Assembly (NCBI GenBank): GCA_023269675.1
Contig: JAHFSX010000006.1
Span: 185,039-249,038, forward strand
Direction: 5' to 3'
DNA from: Verrucomicrobiota bacterium
GTDB taxonomy: Bacteria; Verrucomicrobiota; Kiritimatiellia; RFP12; UBA1067
DNA: 64,000 nucleotides
Positions 7,963 to 17,100 of this stretch are shown here, piece by piece (within the stretch, counting starts at the first letter, position 1; each line of letters begins with the position of its first letter). A program made the translations under genes and the position numbers. Below the pieces are notes generated by a model. The model did no database searches. It had not been told where the DNA came from and was given only the letters and a program-made list of their open reading frames with translations.

Positions 7963-8559
7963 ATGAAAAAATCCAGAACCCATGCGCTCCTGATCGGCCT
8001 GGCCCTCGGGCTCGCTCTTCCGGCCCATGCCGAAATCGAAACCTATGCCATCGACCCCGTCCACTCGTGGGTGGGCTTTAGTATCCGGCACTTTTTCACG
8101 CAGGTGCCCGGGTACTTCAGCAAGGTCAAGGGCTCGTTTACCGTCGACCGCGCCAACCTCGAGAACAGTTCGGTCGAAAGTGTGATTGAGGTTGGCAGCA
8201 TCACGACCACGTCAGCCCTCCGCGACGAGCACTTGCGCTCGGACAAATACTTCGACGCGGCCCGCTATCCGACCATGACCTTCAAGAGCAAAACCTGGAA
8301 AAAAACGGGCGAGGATGCCTTCTCGGTCACGGGCGACCTGACGATCCGGCAGGTGACGAAGGAGGTCGTGCTCAAGGTCAAAGCGCTCGGCTTCGGCCCG
8401 GGAATGGAGGGCGCGATGCTCTCGGGCTGGGAGCTCTCGACCGTGATCGACCGGCGCGACTACGGCATTTCGGCCGGCCAGGGGCCCTTGGGCAACGATG
8501 TGGCCATCGCCATCAATGTCGAGGCGGACTTGAAAAAACCGGCCGTTCTGGTCCGTTAG
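7963..8559 (+). CDS. YceI-family periplasmic lipid-binding protein
   Basis: This 198-aa protein has a Sec signal peptide (MKKSRTHALLIGLALGLALPAHA). A YceI lipocalin-like domain then starts with the hallmark 'YAIDPVHSWVGFSIRHFF', with 'LRSDKYFDAARYPTMTFKS' and 'DRRDYGI' further on. YceI proteins bind amphiphiles, often polyisoprenoids, in a beta-barrel. An ATG further upstream is open in frame, but the start at 7963 begins a good signal peptide and has GGAAGAAG before it. It stands alone between two repeats, and the exact ligand is unknown. Confidence 0.9.
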   Translation: MKKSRTHALLIGLALGLALPAHAEIETYAIDPVHSWVGFSIRHFFTQVPGYFSKVKGSFTVDRANLENSSVESVIEVGSITTTSALRDEHLRSDKYFDAARYPTMTFKSKTWKKTGEDAFSVTGDLTIRQVTKEVVLKVKALGFGPGMEGAMLSGWELSTVIDRRDYGISAGQGPLGNDVAIAINVEADLKKPAVLVR

Positions 8560-8594
8560 CTCTTGCCGCTTGAATAACCTGGCTGGGGGCAGAT

Positions 8595-8880
8595 GGGTGT
8601 GATTCAACTTCGTTGAATCCACACCCGAAGGAGGAGTTGGGATTTAGGAGTTAGGAGTTGCAATGCCATGGCAGCGGACGTGTCCGTATCATGCTCGCGA
8701 GTCCGTGCGCGTGTCTTCAAAATGAGGTCAAACGTATGGCTTCAAGAAACGGTTGTTCGCGGAAGGATTCCTCCTTGTCGAACGCCCTGTTTTCAGGTTC
8801 TTCTGCGTTTCCAACTCCTCAAGCCTAACTCCTGAATTCTCCTGGGTTCGGCTCAGTTTCAACAGAACCGAATCGCACCC
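8595..8880 (+). mobile_element. Copy A of a ~286-bp repeat with flanking 10-bp direct repeat
   Basis: The 393-bp gap between the yceI gene and the sensor operon is mostly this element. The left end is a hairpin (GGGTGTGATTCAAC-TTC-GTTGAATC, then ACACCC). The right end is a second hairpin whose outer bases read GAATCGCACCC, giving terminal inverted sequence GGGTGYGATTC. Inside each end is a period-7 array of TTAGGAG-like units (complement on the right). The core starts ATGGCAGCG at 8668. GGGGCAGATG occurs at 8586-8595 and 8881-8890, a perfect 10-bp direct repeat that looks like a target-site duplication. A second copy lies inverted at 30409-30694. No transposase is encoded, so it would need help in trans. 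Confidence 0.8.
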
Positions 8881-8913
8881 GGGGCAGATGTCGGCTCGAC
8901 AAACCGAAACGCG

Positions 8914-8932
8914 TAGTGGTATTTTACCCCTA
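8914..8932. promoter_or_regulatory. Imperfect palindrome upstream of sensor operon
   Basis: TAGTGGTA-N3-TACCCCTA has 8-bp arms with one mismatch, 20 bp before the first sensor gene. The TACCCCT half fits the general heptamer read by NarL/LuxR-type regulators, which makes it a candidate operator for such a response regulator. That link is inference. Confidence 0.4.
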
Positions 8933-8952
8933 TCGTCAATACGGGATGGGAT

Positions 8953-11466
8953 ATGGGTAAGACAACGACTCGTAACGTAAACGAGGCCGCCGCCAAAGGG
9001 GGCATCCTTGACGCCGCCGAACGGGCGCAGGCCGACGCGCTGCTGAACGACGGCAAGCTCTTGGCGGCCGTGATGGACACGGTCGGGGCGCTGATCGTGG
9101 TGTTTGACCGCGAGGGACGCATCCTGCGTTTCAACCGCGCGTGCGAGGTCGCTACCGGCTACACCGCGCAAGAGGTTCACGGACGCCGTTTCTGGGATCT
9201 CCTGGTGCCGCCGGAGGAAGCCGGCCCCGTCCAAGACGTCTTTGCCCAGTTGAAAGCGGGCCGATTCCCAAGCGAGTTCGAAAACCACTGGCTCGCACGC
9301 GACGGGACCCGCCGGCTGCTCCACTGGAATAACAGTTGCTTGACCGGCGCCTCCGGCGAGGTCGAGCACATCATCGGTTCGGGCATCGACATCACCCGGA
9401 TCACACGGGACGAACAGTGGCTGCGCACGCTCAACCGCACGCTCCGGGCGCTCAATGACAGCAGCCAAGCCTTAGTGCGCGCGACCGACGAGTCCTCCTT
9501 GCTGCAAGAGGTCTGCCGGATCATTGTCGAAGATTGCGGCCACGCCATGGTTTGGGTGGGGTTTGCGGAAAACGACGCCGACAAGTCCATCCGTCCCGTC
9601 GCCTGCTCGGGTTTCGAGGAGGGCTATCTCGAGACCCTCCGGCTCACGTGGGCCGACACCGAGCGTGGACGCGGCCCGAAGGGCACGGCGATCCGAACGG
9701 GGCAAATCGCCATGTGCCGTAACATGCTGACGGACCCGTCCTACGCCCCGTGGCGCCAAGAGGCCACACGCCGGGGATACGCCTCTTCCATCGCCTTACC
9801 CCTGGCCAGCAACGGGACAACGTTCGGGGCGCTGTCCCTCTATTGCCGCGAGCCGGACCCGTTCACCGCGGATGAAATCAACCTGCTGTCCGAATTGGCC
9901 GGCGACTTGGCTTTCGGCATCAGCTCCCTTCGGATGAGGGTGGCCAACGCCGCAGCCGAGGAGGCGTTGCGCAAATCGGAAGCGCAGTTCCGGACGCTCT
10001 TCGAAAGCGCGTGCGACGGCATCCTGATTGCGGACCAGCAAGGCCGCTACATCGACGCCAATGCGTGCGCGCTGGCCATGCTCGGGCTCACGCGCCACGG
10101 GCTGCTCGGAAGGAACATCGGCGACATCGTCATCGAGCGCGAGCGGAAACGCGTGCCCGACGCCGTCGCCGAAGTGTGCCGCGGACACCCGCATATTGCG
10201 GAATGGCAGTTCATACGCGGCAACGGCACCGTCTTCTGCGGCGAGATCAACGCCCATCTGCTGCCCGACGGACGCATGATCGGCATCCTGCGCGACCTCA
10301 CAGAACGCAAGCAGGTGCAGCGCGAGCGCGACCTCACGATCGAATTCTTGCGCACCGTCAACAGAAGCAAAAACACGGACGAACTGCTGCGGAAGGCCGT
10401 CCGGTTCTTCAAGGACCACGCCGGCTGCGACGCCGTGGGCATCCGTTTGCGAAACGGCGACGACTTCCCCTATCGCGAAACGCTCGGCTTCTCGAAGGAA
10501 TTTCTGGAGGCCGAGAGCTCGCTGTGCGGCAGGTGCAAATCCGCTGAGCCCCCCTTGCTGGCCTGCCTGTGCGGCAAAGTCATCAAAGGGCAGCTCTCTC
10601 CGCGCGCGGCGGACTTCACGGCGCACGGGAGCTTTTGGTCCAACGACACGTCCGACCTGTTGAAGGCCCCCTTTACCGACCAGGACCTCATCCGCGGCCG
10701 GTGCCGCCACGAGGGCTACGGTTCAATCGCCCTCCTGCCGTTGCATGAAGGCGCCCAGCGCATGGGGCTCTTGCAGCTGAACTTCCGTAATACGGGCGCT
10801 TTCACACCCGAAAACATCGCGTTTGCAGAGCGGCTCGCCGACCATCTGGCTGTAGCCGTGGCGAAGTTCATGACCGAGGACGCCTTGCGGGCAAGCGAGG
10901 AGTTCAGCATTGCCGTGCTCGATTCCCTGCCGGCGCACATCGCCGTGCTGGACCGGCGGGGATCCCTCGTGAGCGTCAATGCCCGTTGGCGCCAGTTCGC
11001 CCTTGAGAACGGGGCCAAGGCCTCACCGGCGGTGAGCGTCGGCGCCAATTACCTGGAAGCCTGCCGCCAGGCCAGCCAACAGGGCGACGCACTGGCACAG
11101 GCGGCCCTGGACGGCATCCAGGCTGTGCTGACCCGGGAACAGCCACAATTCCAGCTTGAGTACCCGTGCAACTCCCCCGGCCGGGAGCGGTGGTTCCTCC
11201 TGTTGGCCTCGCCGATTCCATCCAAGGAGGGCCAGGTGATCCTGACCCATCTGGATGTCACGGCGCGCAAGCGGGCCGAGCAGCAGATTCAGCAGCACGT
11301 GGAGTCAGTGGAGGCGATGAACGCGGAACTGGCGCGCTTCAACCGCGCCGCAGTCGGACGCGAACTACGGATGATCGCCTTGAAGAGGGAGATCAACGCG
11401 ATCCGCGTACAGGCCGGACAGGCGGCGCTCTATCCGCTAGCCATGGAGGAGGTACGCGACGCATGA
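8953..11466 (+). CDS. Multi-PAS/GAF sensor protein lacking a kinase domain
   Basis: This 837-aa soluble protein appears to have five sensory modules: PAS (about 35-150), GAF (about 165-325), PAS (about 340-450), a GAF variant with conserved Cys (about 455-640) and PAS (about 645-765). A short coiled coil (EQQIQQHVESVEAMNAEL) ends it. There is no H-box, no ATPase domain and no receiver. The GAF variant holds LCGRC, CLCG and GRCRHEGYGS, matching cysteines in the 14108 kinase. Its stop overlaps the start of the next kinase (ATGA at 11463-11466), so the two are probably made together and this protein may feed signals into that kinase by contact. That partnership is inference. Confidence 0.85.
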   Translation: MGKTTTRNVNEAAAKGGILDAAERAQADALLNDGKLLAAVMDTVGALIVVFDREGRILRFNRACEVATGYTAQEVHGRRFWDLLVPPEEAGPVQDVFAQLKAGRFPSEFENHWLARDGTRRLLHWNNSCLTGASGEVEHIIGSGIDITRITRDEQWLRTLNRTLRALNDSSQALVRATDESSLLQEVCRIIVEDCGHAMVWVGFAENDADKSIRPVACSGFEEGYLETLRLTWADTERGRGPKGTAIRTGQIAMCRNMLTDPSYAPWRQEATRRGYASSIALPLASNGTTFGALSLYCREPDPFTADEINLLSELAGDLAFGISSLRMRVANAAAEEALRKSEAQFRTLFESACDGILIADQQGRYIDANACALAMLGLTRHGLLGRNIGDIVIERERKRVPDAVAEVCRGHPHIAEWQFIRGNGTVFCGEINAHLLPDGRMIGILRDLTERKQVQRERDLTIEFLRTVNRSKNTDELLRKAVRFFKDHAGCDAVGIRLRNGDDFPYRETLGFSKEFLEAESSLCGRCKSAEPPLLACLCGKVIKGQLSPRAADFTAHGSFWSNDTSDLLKAPFTDQDLIRGRCRHEGYGSIALLPLHEGAQRMGLLQLNFRNTGAFTPENIAFAERLADHLAVAVAKFMTEDALRASEEFSIAVLDSLPAHIAVLDRRGSLVSVNARWRQFALENGAKASPAVSVGANYLEACRQASQQGDALAQAALDGIQAVLTREQPQFQLEYPCNSPGRERWFLLLASPIPSKEGQVILTHLDVTARKRAEQQIQQHVESVEAMNAELARFNRAAVGRELRMIALKREINAIRVQAGQAALYPLAMEEVRDA

Positions 11467-14111
11467 CACCCCTCCTTCGACAACGGACAGAGGAACTGCT
11501 GAAGAAGAGCCCGGATGAAACGCCGGCGCTCCCGACCAGCGACGTGCAGGTGCTGGTCCACGAGCTCCAGGCATACCTGACCGAACTGGAGCGCCAGAAC
11601 GAGGAGCTCCGGCGCGCCCAGCGGAACCGGGCCGAGCCCCGCGACCGGTACAATGAACTGTACCAGTCCGTGCCGGTCGGCTGCCTGACGCTCGACGATG
11701 ACCGCATCATCCTGGACGCCAACGCCGCGGCCGTCGCCATGCTGGGCGTCCCGTTGCAAGGCCTCGTCGGCCAGCGCGCAGAAAAGTTTGTGGCGCAGGA
11801 GGATGCCGACGCCTGCTGTCTGCATCTGCTCCAGACCGCGAAGACCGGCAACCGGATGCGCAAGGACATCCGCTTTCACCGGGCCGACGGCTCCCTGTTC
11901 TGGGCCGATCTGGAAGCCATGCCGACGCACCCGCGGGCCGCCTCAGCAGCCCTTCTGATTTCACTGAGGGACGTCACCAGCCGCAAACAGACCGAGGAGG
12001 AGCTCCGCCACGCCGCCGCAAAACTAAAGGCGGCGAACGCGGCCCAGCATGACTCGCACCTGGCGGCCCTCAACATGATGGAAGACGCCGTCGCGGCCCG
12101 GGAAGAAGCCGAGCAGGCCTGTAACGCGCTCCACGCCAGCGAGGAGCGCTACCGGATGCTCTTCACAAATTTGCAGGAGGGTTTCTATCTGGCCGAAGCG
12201 CTTTTCGACGATGCCGGCACGTGCCGCGATGCGGTATACCTCGATGTGAATCCCGCGTTCGAGCGCATCATTGGGCTGCCACGCGAACAGATCGTCGGCA
12301 AGCACGCCAAAGACTTGGTCCCGCAGCTCAAACCGCAATGGCTGGACGTTTTCGGAAAAGTGACGCGGACCGGCGAGGCGGCCACCTACCAAGCCTACTC
12401 GGAGACGTTCAAGAAGCATTTTGAGGCCTTTGTGTTCCGGCCCATGCCTGAGCAATTCGGGGTGCTGGTCACAGACGTCACCGCCCGTGTGCAGGCCGAG
12501 GAGCGAATGCGGTTTCAAGCGCGCCTGCTCGACGCGGTCGGCCAGGCCGTCGTCAGCACGGATTTGAGCCATCGGATCACCTATTGGAATCAGGCCGCCG
12601 CCACGTTGTTCGGCTGGACCCACGCCGAAGTGCAGGGACGGAGTCTGGACGAGGTCACCGGGTCCGAGCGACCACCGGATGACGAAAGCGCCTTCATGGC
12701 CAAGTTCCGCCAGGGCGAAACCTGGACACGTGAAATGAATCTCCGCCGCCGTGACGGCACGGCTCTGCCGATGCTGACCACCCACGCGCCGGTCTTCGAT
12801 GAGCAAGGGAATCTGACCGCCATCATCGGCGTCGGCGTGGACTTGACGGAACGCAAGAAGACGGAGGACGTCTTGCGGTTCCTGGGGCATTGCGGCACCC
12901 ACGGCACAGGCGAGGGGTTCTTCCAAGAACTGGCCCGCTATCTGGCGCAGGCGCTATCCGTGGACTTCGTTTGCATCGACCGGCTGGCGGAGAGCCTCCT
13001 CTCCGCGCAGACGCTGGCCGTCTTCCACAACGACCGGTTCGAGGACAACCTGTCCTACACCCTGAAAGACACCCCCTGCGGCGAGGTGGTGGGCCAAAGG
13101 ATATGTGTCTTCCCGCGGAACGTGCGGGGCCTGTTCGCCAAGGACGCGCTGCTTCAGGAATTGCGGGCAGAGAGTTATCTCGGCACCACGCTCTGGAGTG
13201 CGCAGGGCAAGCCCATCGGCCTGATCGCAGTCATCGGGCGGCAGCCGCTGGAGGACACCCGGCTGGCGGAGTCGATCCTGCAACTGGTGGCCGTGCGCGC
13301 GGCGGGCGAACTGGAGCGACTGCAGTCCGAGCGCGCCATCACGCAGCTCAACGCCGAGCTTGAACAGCGCGTCCAGACTCGCACGGCGGAACTGGCCGCG
13401 ACCAACCGCGAGCTTGAGGCGTTCTGTTACACCGTCTCGCATGACCTGCGCGCTCCTCTGCGCAGCATGGACGGCTTCAGCCAGGCCCTGCTGGAGGATT
13501 ACGGTCCGCAACTCGACGCCACCGGGCGGGACTTCCTGCACCGGGTCCGCTCCAACTGCCAGCGCATGGCCCGGCTGATCGACGACCTGTTGCAGCTCTC
13601 CCGCCTCACGCGCGCCCAGATGCGGCTCCAGCCCGTAGACCTCACGACGCTGGCTCAATCCGTCATCTTCGACCTCCGTCAGGCCGAACCGGACCGCGCC
13701 GTCGACGTCCGCATCGCCCCTGGGCTGACGGCCACCGGCGATCCGGTCCTCTTGCGCACGGCGCTGGCCAACCTGCTGGAGAATGCCTGGAAGTTCACCA
13801 GCCCGCGCCCCGCAGCCGTGATCGAGGTCGGAGCGATGGCGGCAGACCGCGCGCTCCCGTCCTCGGGTGTCGCCCTCCCGTCGCCGGTCACTTTTTTCGT
13901 GCGCGACAACGGCGTCGGCTTCGACATGCAGTACGCCGAAAAAATGTTCGCTCCCTTCCAGCGGCTGCACGCGACGACGGACTTTCCCGGCAGCGGCATC
14001 GGCCTCGCGACGGTGCAGCGCGTGATCCACCGCCATGGCGGCCGTATCTGGTTCGAGTCCGCTCCGGGCCAGGGAGCGACATTCTATTTCATGCTCGGAG
14101 CAAACGGATGA
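11463..14111 (+). CDS. PAS/GAF sensor histidine kinase
   Basis: This 882-aa soluble kinase has an N-terminal coiled coil (about 1-60), three PAS domains (about 60-180, 225-345, 350-460), a GAF-like domain (about 465-625) and a coiled coil. HisKA follows with phospho-acceptor His660 (YTVSHDLRAPLRSMDGFSQ). The HATPase_c domain has an N box (LANLLENAWKFT), a G1 box (DNGVGFDMQYAEKMF) and a G2 box (GSGIGLATVQRVI). The HisKA/ATPase pair is of the phytochrome-like 'SHDLRAPLR' type. The start at 11463 overlaps the upstream stop; the open frame reaches back to 11166, but that part only shadows the previous gene. The next kinase also begins by a 4-bp overlap. No transmembrane segment was seen. Confidence 0.9.
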   Translation: MTPLLRQRTEELLKKSPDETPALPTSDVQVLVHELQAYLTELERQNEELRRAQRNRAEPRDRYNELYQSVPVGCLTLDDDRIILDANAAAVAMLGVPLQGLVGQRAEKFVAQEDADACCLHLLQTAKTGNRMRKDIRFHRADGSLFWADLEAMPTHPRAASAALLISLRDVTSRKQTEEELRHAAAKLKAANAAQHDSHLAALNMMEDAVAAREEAEQACNALHASEERYRMLFTNLQEGFYLAEALFDDAGTCRDAVYLDVNPAFERIIGLPREQIVGKHAKDLVPQLKPQWLDVFGKVTRTGEAATYQAYSETFKKHFEAFVFRPMPEQFGVLVTDVTARVQAEERMRFQARLLDAVGQAVVSTDLSHRITYWNQAAATLFGWTHAEVQGRSLDEVTGSERPPDDESAFMAKFRQGETWTREMNLRRRDGTALPMLTTHAPVFDEQGNLTAIIGVGVDLTERKKTEDVLRFLGHCGTHGTGEGFFQELARYLAQALSVDFVCIDRLAESLLSAQTLAVFHNDRFEDNLSYTLKDTPCGEVVGQRICVFPRNVRGLFAKDALLQELRAESYLGTTLWSAQGKPIGLIAVIGRQPLEDTRLAESILQLVAVRAAGELERLQSERAITQLNAELEQRVQTRTAELAATNRELEAFCYTVSHDLRAPLRSMDGFSQALLEDYGPQLDATGRDFLHRVRSNCQRMARLIDDLLQLSRLTRAQMRLQPVDLTTLAQSVIFDLRQAEPDRAVDVRIAPGLTATGDPVLLRTALANLLENAWKFTSPRPAAVIEVGAMAADRALPSSGVALPSPVTFFVRDNGVGFDMQYAEKMFAPFQRLHATTDFPGSGIGLATVQRVIHRHGGRIWFESAPGQGATFYFMLGANG

Positions 14112-17100
14112 CTTTTAAAAAGCAGGGGGCTGCGCGTTACGGGCTGGCCGTGGCTAGCGTATTGGCGGCGGTGCTGGCGCGCCGGGCGCTGGAGCCGCTG
14201 ATCGGCACGAATGTCGCCTACATCACGGTCTTTCCGGTGATGATGATTGTCGCCGTCACGCTTGGCGCCTGTCCGGGGCTGGTCAGCGCGGCGCTGGGCA
14301 TCGCGCTGATCGAATGGTTTTTCATCGGCCCGCCTGGCATTGAGCTCGACTGCGCGGTCATGACCCGCGCGGCGATCCTCCTGTCCACCAGCGCCTACGT
14401 GGGCTGGGTCAGCACGCGGCTGCGGGCGTCCCGCGCGCAGGCCGAAACCCAGACGGCGGCGGCGCTGGCGGCGGATGCGGCCCTGCGCCAGCAGTCCGAG
14501 CTGATGGACCACGCCGACGAGGCGCTGATCGTGCGCGAACTGGGTGGCGTCATCCGGTTCTGGAACCAGGGCGCCGCCGCGCTCTACGACTGGCCCGCAT
14601 CCGAGGCGCTCGGCCAGAGCACGCATGTCCTGCTGCGCACGGAGGGCGTGGCGGTGGAGGAGAAAGACGCGCAGCTGACGCGGACCGGCCACTGGGAGGG
14701 CGAACTGACCCACACGACGCGTGACGGCCGGCGCGTGACCGTCGAAAGCCGCCAGACCGCCACGCACGCGGCCGACGGCCATGTGCTGATCCTGGAAGCC
14801 AACCGCGACATCACCGACCGGAAGCTGGCGGAAGCGGAGCGGGAAAAGTTTGTGTCGCTCGCCGATCAGAGCGCCGAGTTCATCGGCATCTGCGACATGC
14901 GGTACCAGCCGCTCTACATCAACGAGGCCGGCCTGCGGATGGTCGGGCTCGAGAACATGGAGCAAGCCCGCCGCACGCCGGTTCTCGACTTCTTCTACCC
15001 GGAAGACCAGCCGGCTCTCGCGGAGACGTTCTTCCCCCGCGTGCTGCGCGAGGGCCGCTCAGAAATGGAAATCCGGTTCCGCCACTTCCGGACCGGCGAG
15101 CCGCTCTGGATGATCTATAACGTTTTCTTCCTCCGCGACGAGGGCGGCAAGCCGGTCGGCCTGGCCACGGTCAGCCGCAACATCACCCAGCGGAAACAGG
15201 CCGAAGAGGCGGTGAGCCGCAGCGAAGCCCTGTTGCGTTCGGTCACCGACAATACCGAAGACCTCATTTTCGTCAAGGACGCCGAGTCGCGCATGCTGTT
15301 TCTGAATCCCGCCGCCGAACGCATCTTCGGCCTCCGGCTGGAGGACGTGATGGGACGGACCGACGCCGAGTGGCACCGCGACGCCGCGCAGGCCGCGGCG
15401 TTCATGGAGGATGACCGGCAGGTGATGGCGAGCCGCCGTACCGAAAGTGTCGAAGAGACCTTTACCTCCCCGGAAGGTCCCCGCGTGTTCCAAACGACCA
15501 AGGCCCCGCGCTTGAGCGCCGACGGCCGGGTCGCCGGCATCGTCGGCATCGCGCGCGATATCACCGAGCGCAAACGTATCGAGAGCGAGCGCGAGGCCAC
15601 GGTGAAGCTGCTGCAGCTCATCACCGCGAGCCGGGATCTCCGCGCGCTGGCGCAGGCCGTCGTGGCCTTCTTCCAGGAGCAGTCGGGCTGCGAGGCCGTG
15701 GGCCTGCGACTGCGCGAGGGGGACGATTTCCCCTACTTTGAGACCCGCGGGTTCCCCGCGGAGTTCGTGCAGATGGAGAGCCGGCTCTGCGCACGCGACG
15801 CATCCGAACAGCTCGTGCGCGATGCGGCCGGCAATCCGGCGATGGAGTGCATGTGCGGCAACATCCTCTGCGGGCGGTTCAACCCGGAGCTGCCGTTCTT
15901 CTCGGAGCACGGCAGTTTCTGGACGAACAGCACGACGGACCTGCTGGCCAGCACCACCGCGGTCGACCGGCAGGCGCGGACCCGCAACCGCTGCAACGGC
16001 GAGGGCTACGAGTCGGTGGCGCTCCTGCCGCTGCGCATCTGCGCGGAGCATCTCGGCCTGGTGCAGCTGAACGACCGGCGCGCGGGCAGGTTCAACGCCG
16101 AGTCCATCGCCCTGTGGGAACGTCTGGCCGACCACCTCGCCGTCGGCCTGGCCAAGCTCCGCGCGGAAACGACCTTGCGCGAGAGCCAGCAGAAGCTCTC
16201 CGCCATCCATGACCACGCGCCCTTCGCCATCGGGCTGATGAGGTTCCCCGACGGGGCCATCGCCGAGGTCAACGCGGCTTGGGAGAAGCTCTTCGACTGC
16301 ACCCGCGGGAAGGCGATCGGCAAGACCGCCCTGGAGCTGGGCCTGGCGAGCGACCCCGAGTCGCGCGCACGCATGTATGAGGAGATCCGGGCGCGCGGCT
16401 TCGTGCGGGACTGGGAAATGCGCTACCGCACCCTCGCGGGCGAGGAGCGCCTGGGCAGCTTCAGTTTCGACCTGATCGAGATCGGCGGACAGAAGTACCA
16501 TCTGGGCACAGCCATCGACATCACCGCTCGCAAGCGGGCGGAAGACGCCTTGCGGGAAAGCGAGGAGCGCGTGCGCCGCAAGCTGGAAAGCGTGCTCGCG
16601 CCCGAGGGCGACCTCGGCGTGCTCGAGCTGGCCGACCTCGTGGACACGGCGGCCCTGCAGCTGCTCATGGATGATTTCTACCCGCTGTCCCACATGCCCA
16701 TGGCCATTCTCGACCTCAAGGGCCGCGTGCTGGTGGGCGTGGGCTGGCAGGACATCTGCACCCGCTTCCACAGGGTCCATGCGGAAACCTGCCGCCATTG
16801 CCACGAGAGCGACCTCGAACTGTCCGCCGGCCTGGCCCAAGGCGAGTACCGCCTCTACAAATGCAAGAACAACCTCTGGGACATGGCCACGCCCATCATC
16901 GTCGCCGGCCAGCACGTGGGCAACATCTTCACCGGCCAGTTCTTCTTCGAGGACGAGACCGTGGACCGCGAGCAGTTCCGCACCCAGGCCCGGGCCTACG
17001 GCTTCGACGAGCAGAGCTATCTGGCGGCCCTGGACCGCATCCCCCGCCTGAACCGGCAAACCGTCGACAGCGGCATGGCTTTCTTCCTCAAATTGGCCGA

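Noticed and set aside
8600..8850. The period-7 arrays considered as a CRISPR array
   Set aside because: The repeats are only 7 bp and contiguous, without spacers; no cas gene is present.
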